Of a stretch of DNA of 21,210 nucleotides, positions 21,196 to 21,210 are shown piece after piece. The position numbers were made by a program, and so were the translations under genes. Source of the DNA: a virus; IMG/VR virus record IMGVR_UViG_3300046360_000196, positions 1-21,210 of that record. The stretch is one strand, 5' to 3'. Under the pieces are notes generated by a model. The model did no database searches, had not been told where the DNA came from, and worked only from the letters and a program-made list of their open reading frames with translations. Position 1 is the stretch's first letter; each line of letters starts with the position of its first letter.

Positions 21196-21210
21196 CTACA
21201 TAAATTCCTC

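Noticed and set aside
1-21210. CRISPR arrays, tRNA genes, rRNA, insertion sequences, integrase and attachment sites
   Set aside because: None was seen by reading both strands; repeats present are coding repeats or single hairpins. A tRNA scan could confirm.

Overview
This window is the late (virion structure) region of an AT-rich tailed phage or prophage, most likely a short-tailed (podovirus-type) one. The evidence is the gene order on the + strand: the tail end of an upstream gene, a Gln/Glu-rich coiled-coil scaffold-like protein, an N4-gp56-type major capsid protein, small virion proteins, a neck/adaptor protein, a fibre-like protein, a large nozzle/beta-propeller-like tail protein, two internal-virion (ejection-type) proteins, and then a block of fibre genes. 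No tail tape measure, sheath or long-tail genes are present. Most starts have clear Shine-Dalgarno sites (AAGGAG types) and the standard bacterial code fits. The host cannot be read from the sequence; an AT-rich, perhaps intracellular, bacterium is only a guess.

Layout. 1-3120: upstream gene end, scaffold, a strong terminator (928-981), a 5' leader with a possible 39-aa four-cysteine ORF and a promoter, the capsid gene, and an abundant-virion-type protein closed by a hairpin (3134-3171). 3195-7888: tightly packed head-tail and tail genes. 7889-8647: a terminator, an 18-bp GC-rich perfect palindrome, and a lone virion-type gene on the minus strand with a divergent promoter region. 8648-10734: two internal-virion proteins. 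10731-11358: a non-virion island with two minus-strand mini-genes, a ribbon-helix-helix regulator (57 aa) and a small membrane protein (51-56 aa), plus a promoter-hairpin-terminator unit on the + strand that looks like a small RNA lying antisense between them. 11359-19739: the host-recognition block, with four fibre-type proteins and three small accessory proteins. The largest fibre (1220 aa) has four repeats of about 250 aa and a C-terminal S74 intramolecular chaperone. 19803-21115: two minus-strand membrane/secreted proteins with no virion resemblance, possibly host flank or phage accessory genes.

How it works together: scaffold and capsid protein would build the head, the 3195-7888 genes the connector and tail nozzle, 8648-10734 the proteins expelled with the DNA, and 11359-19739 the receptor-binding apparatus. 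The fibre genes share N-terminal anchor motifs and middle modules but differ at their C-termini, as expected of an evolving receptor-binding cassette. The 10.7-11.4 kb island is the most unusual part: a small regulatory or toxin-antitoxin-like module on the opposite strand, with its own operator-like repeats.
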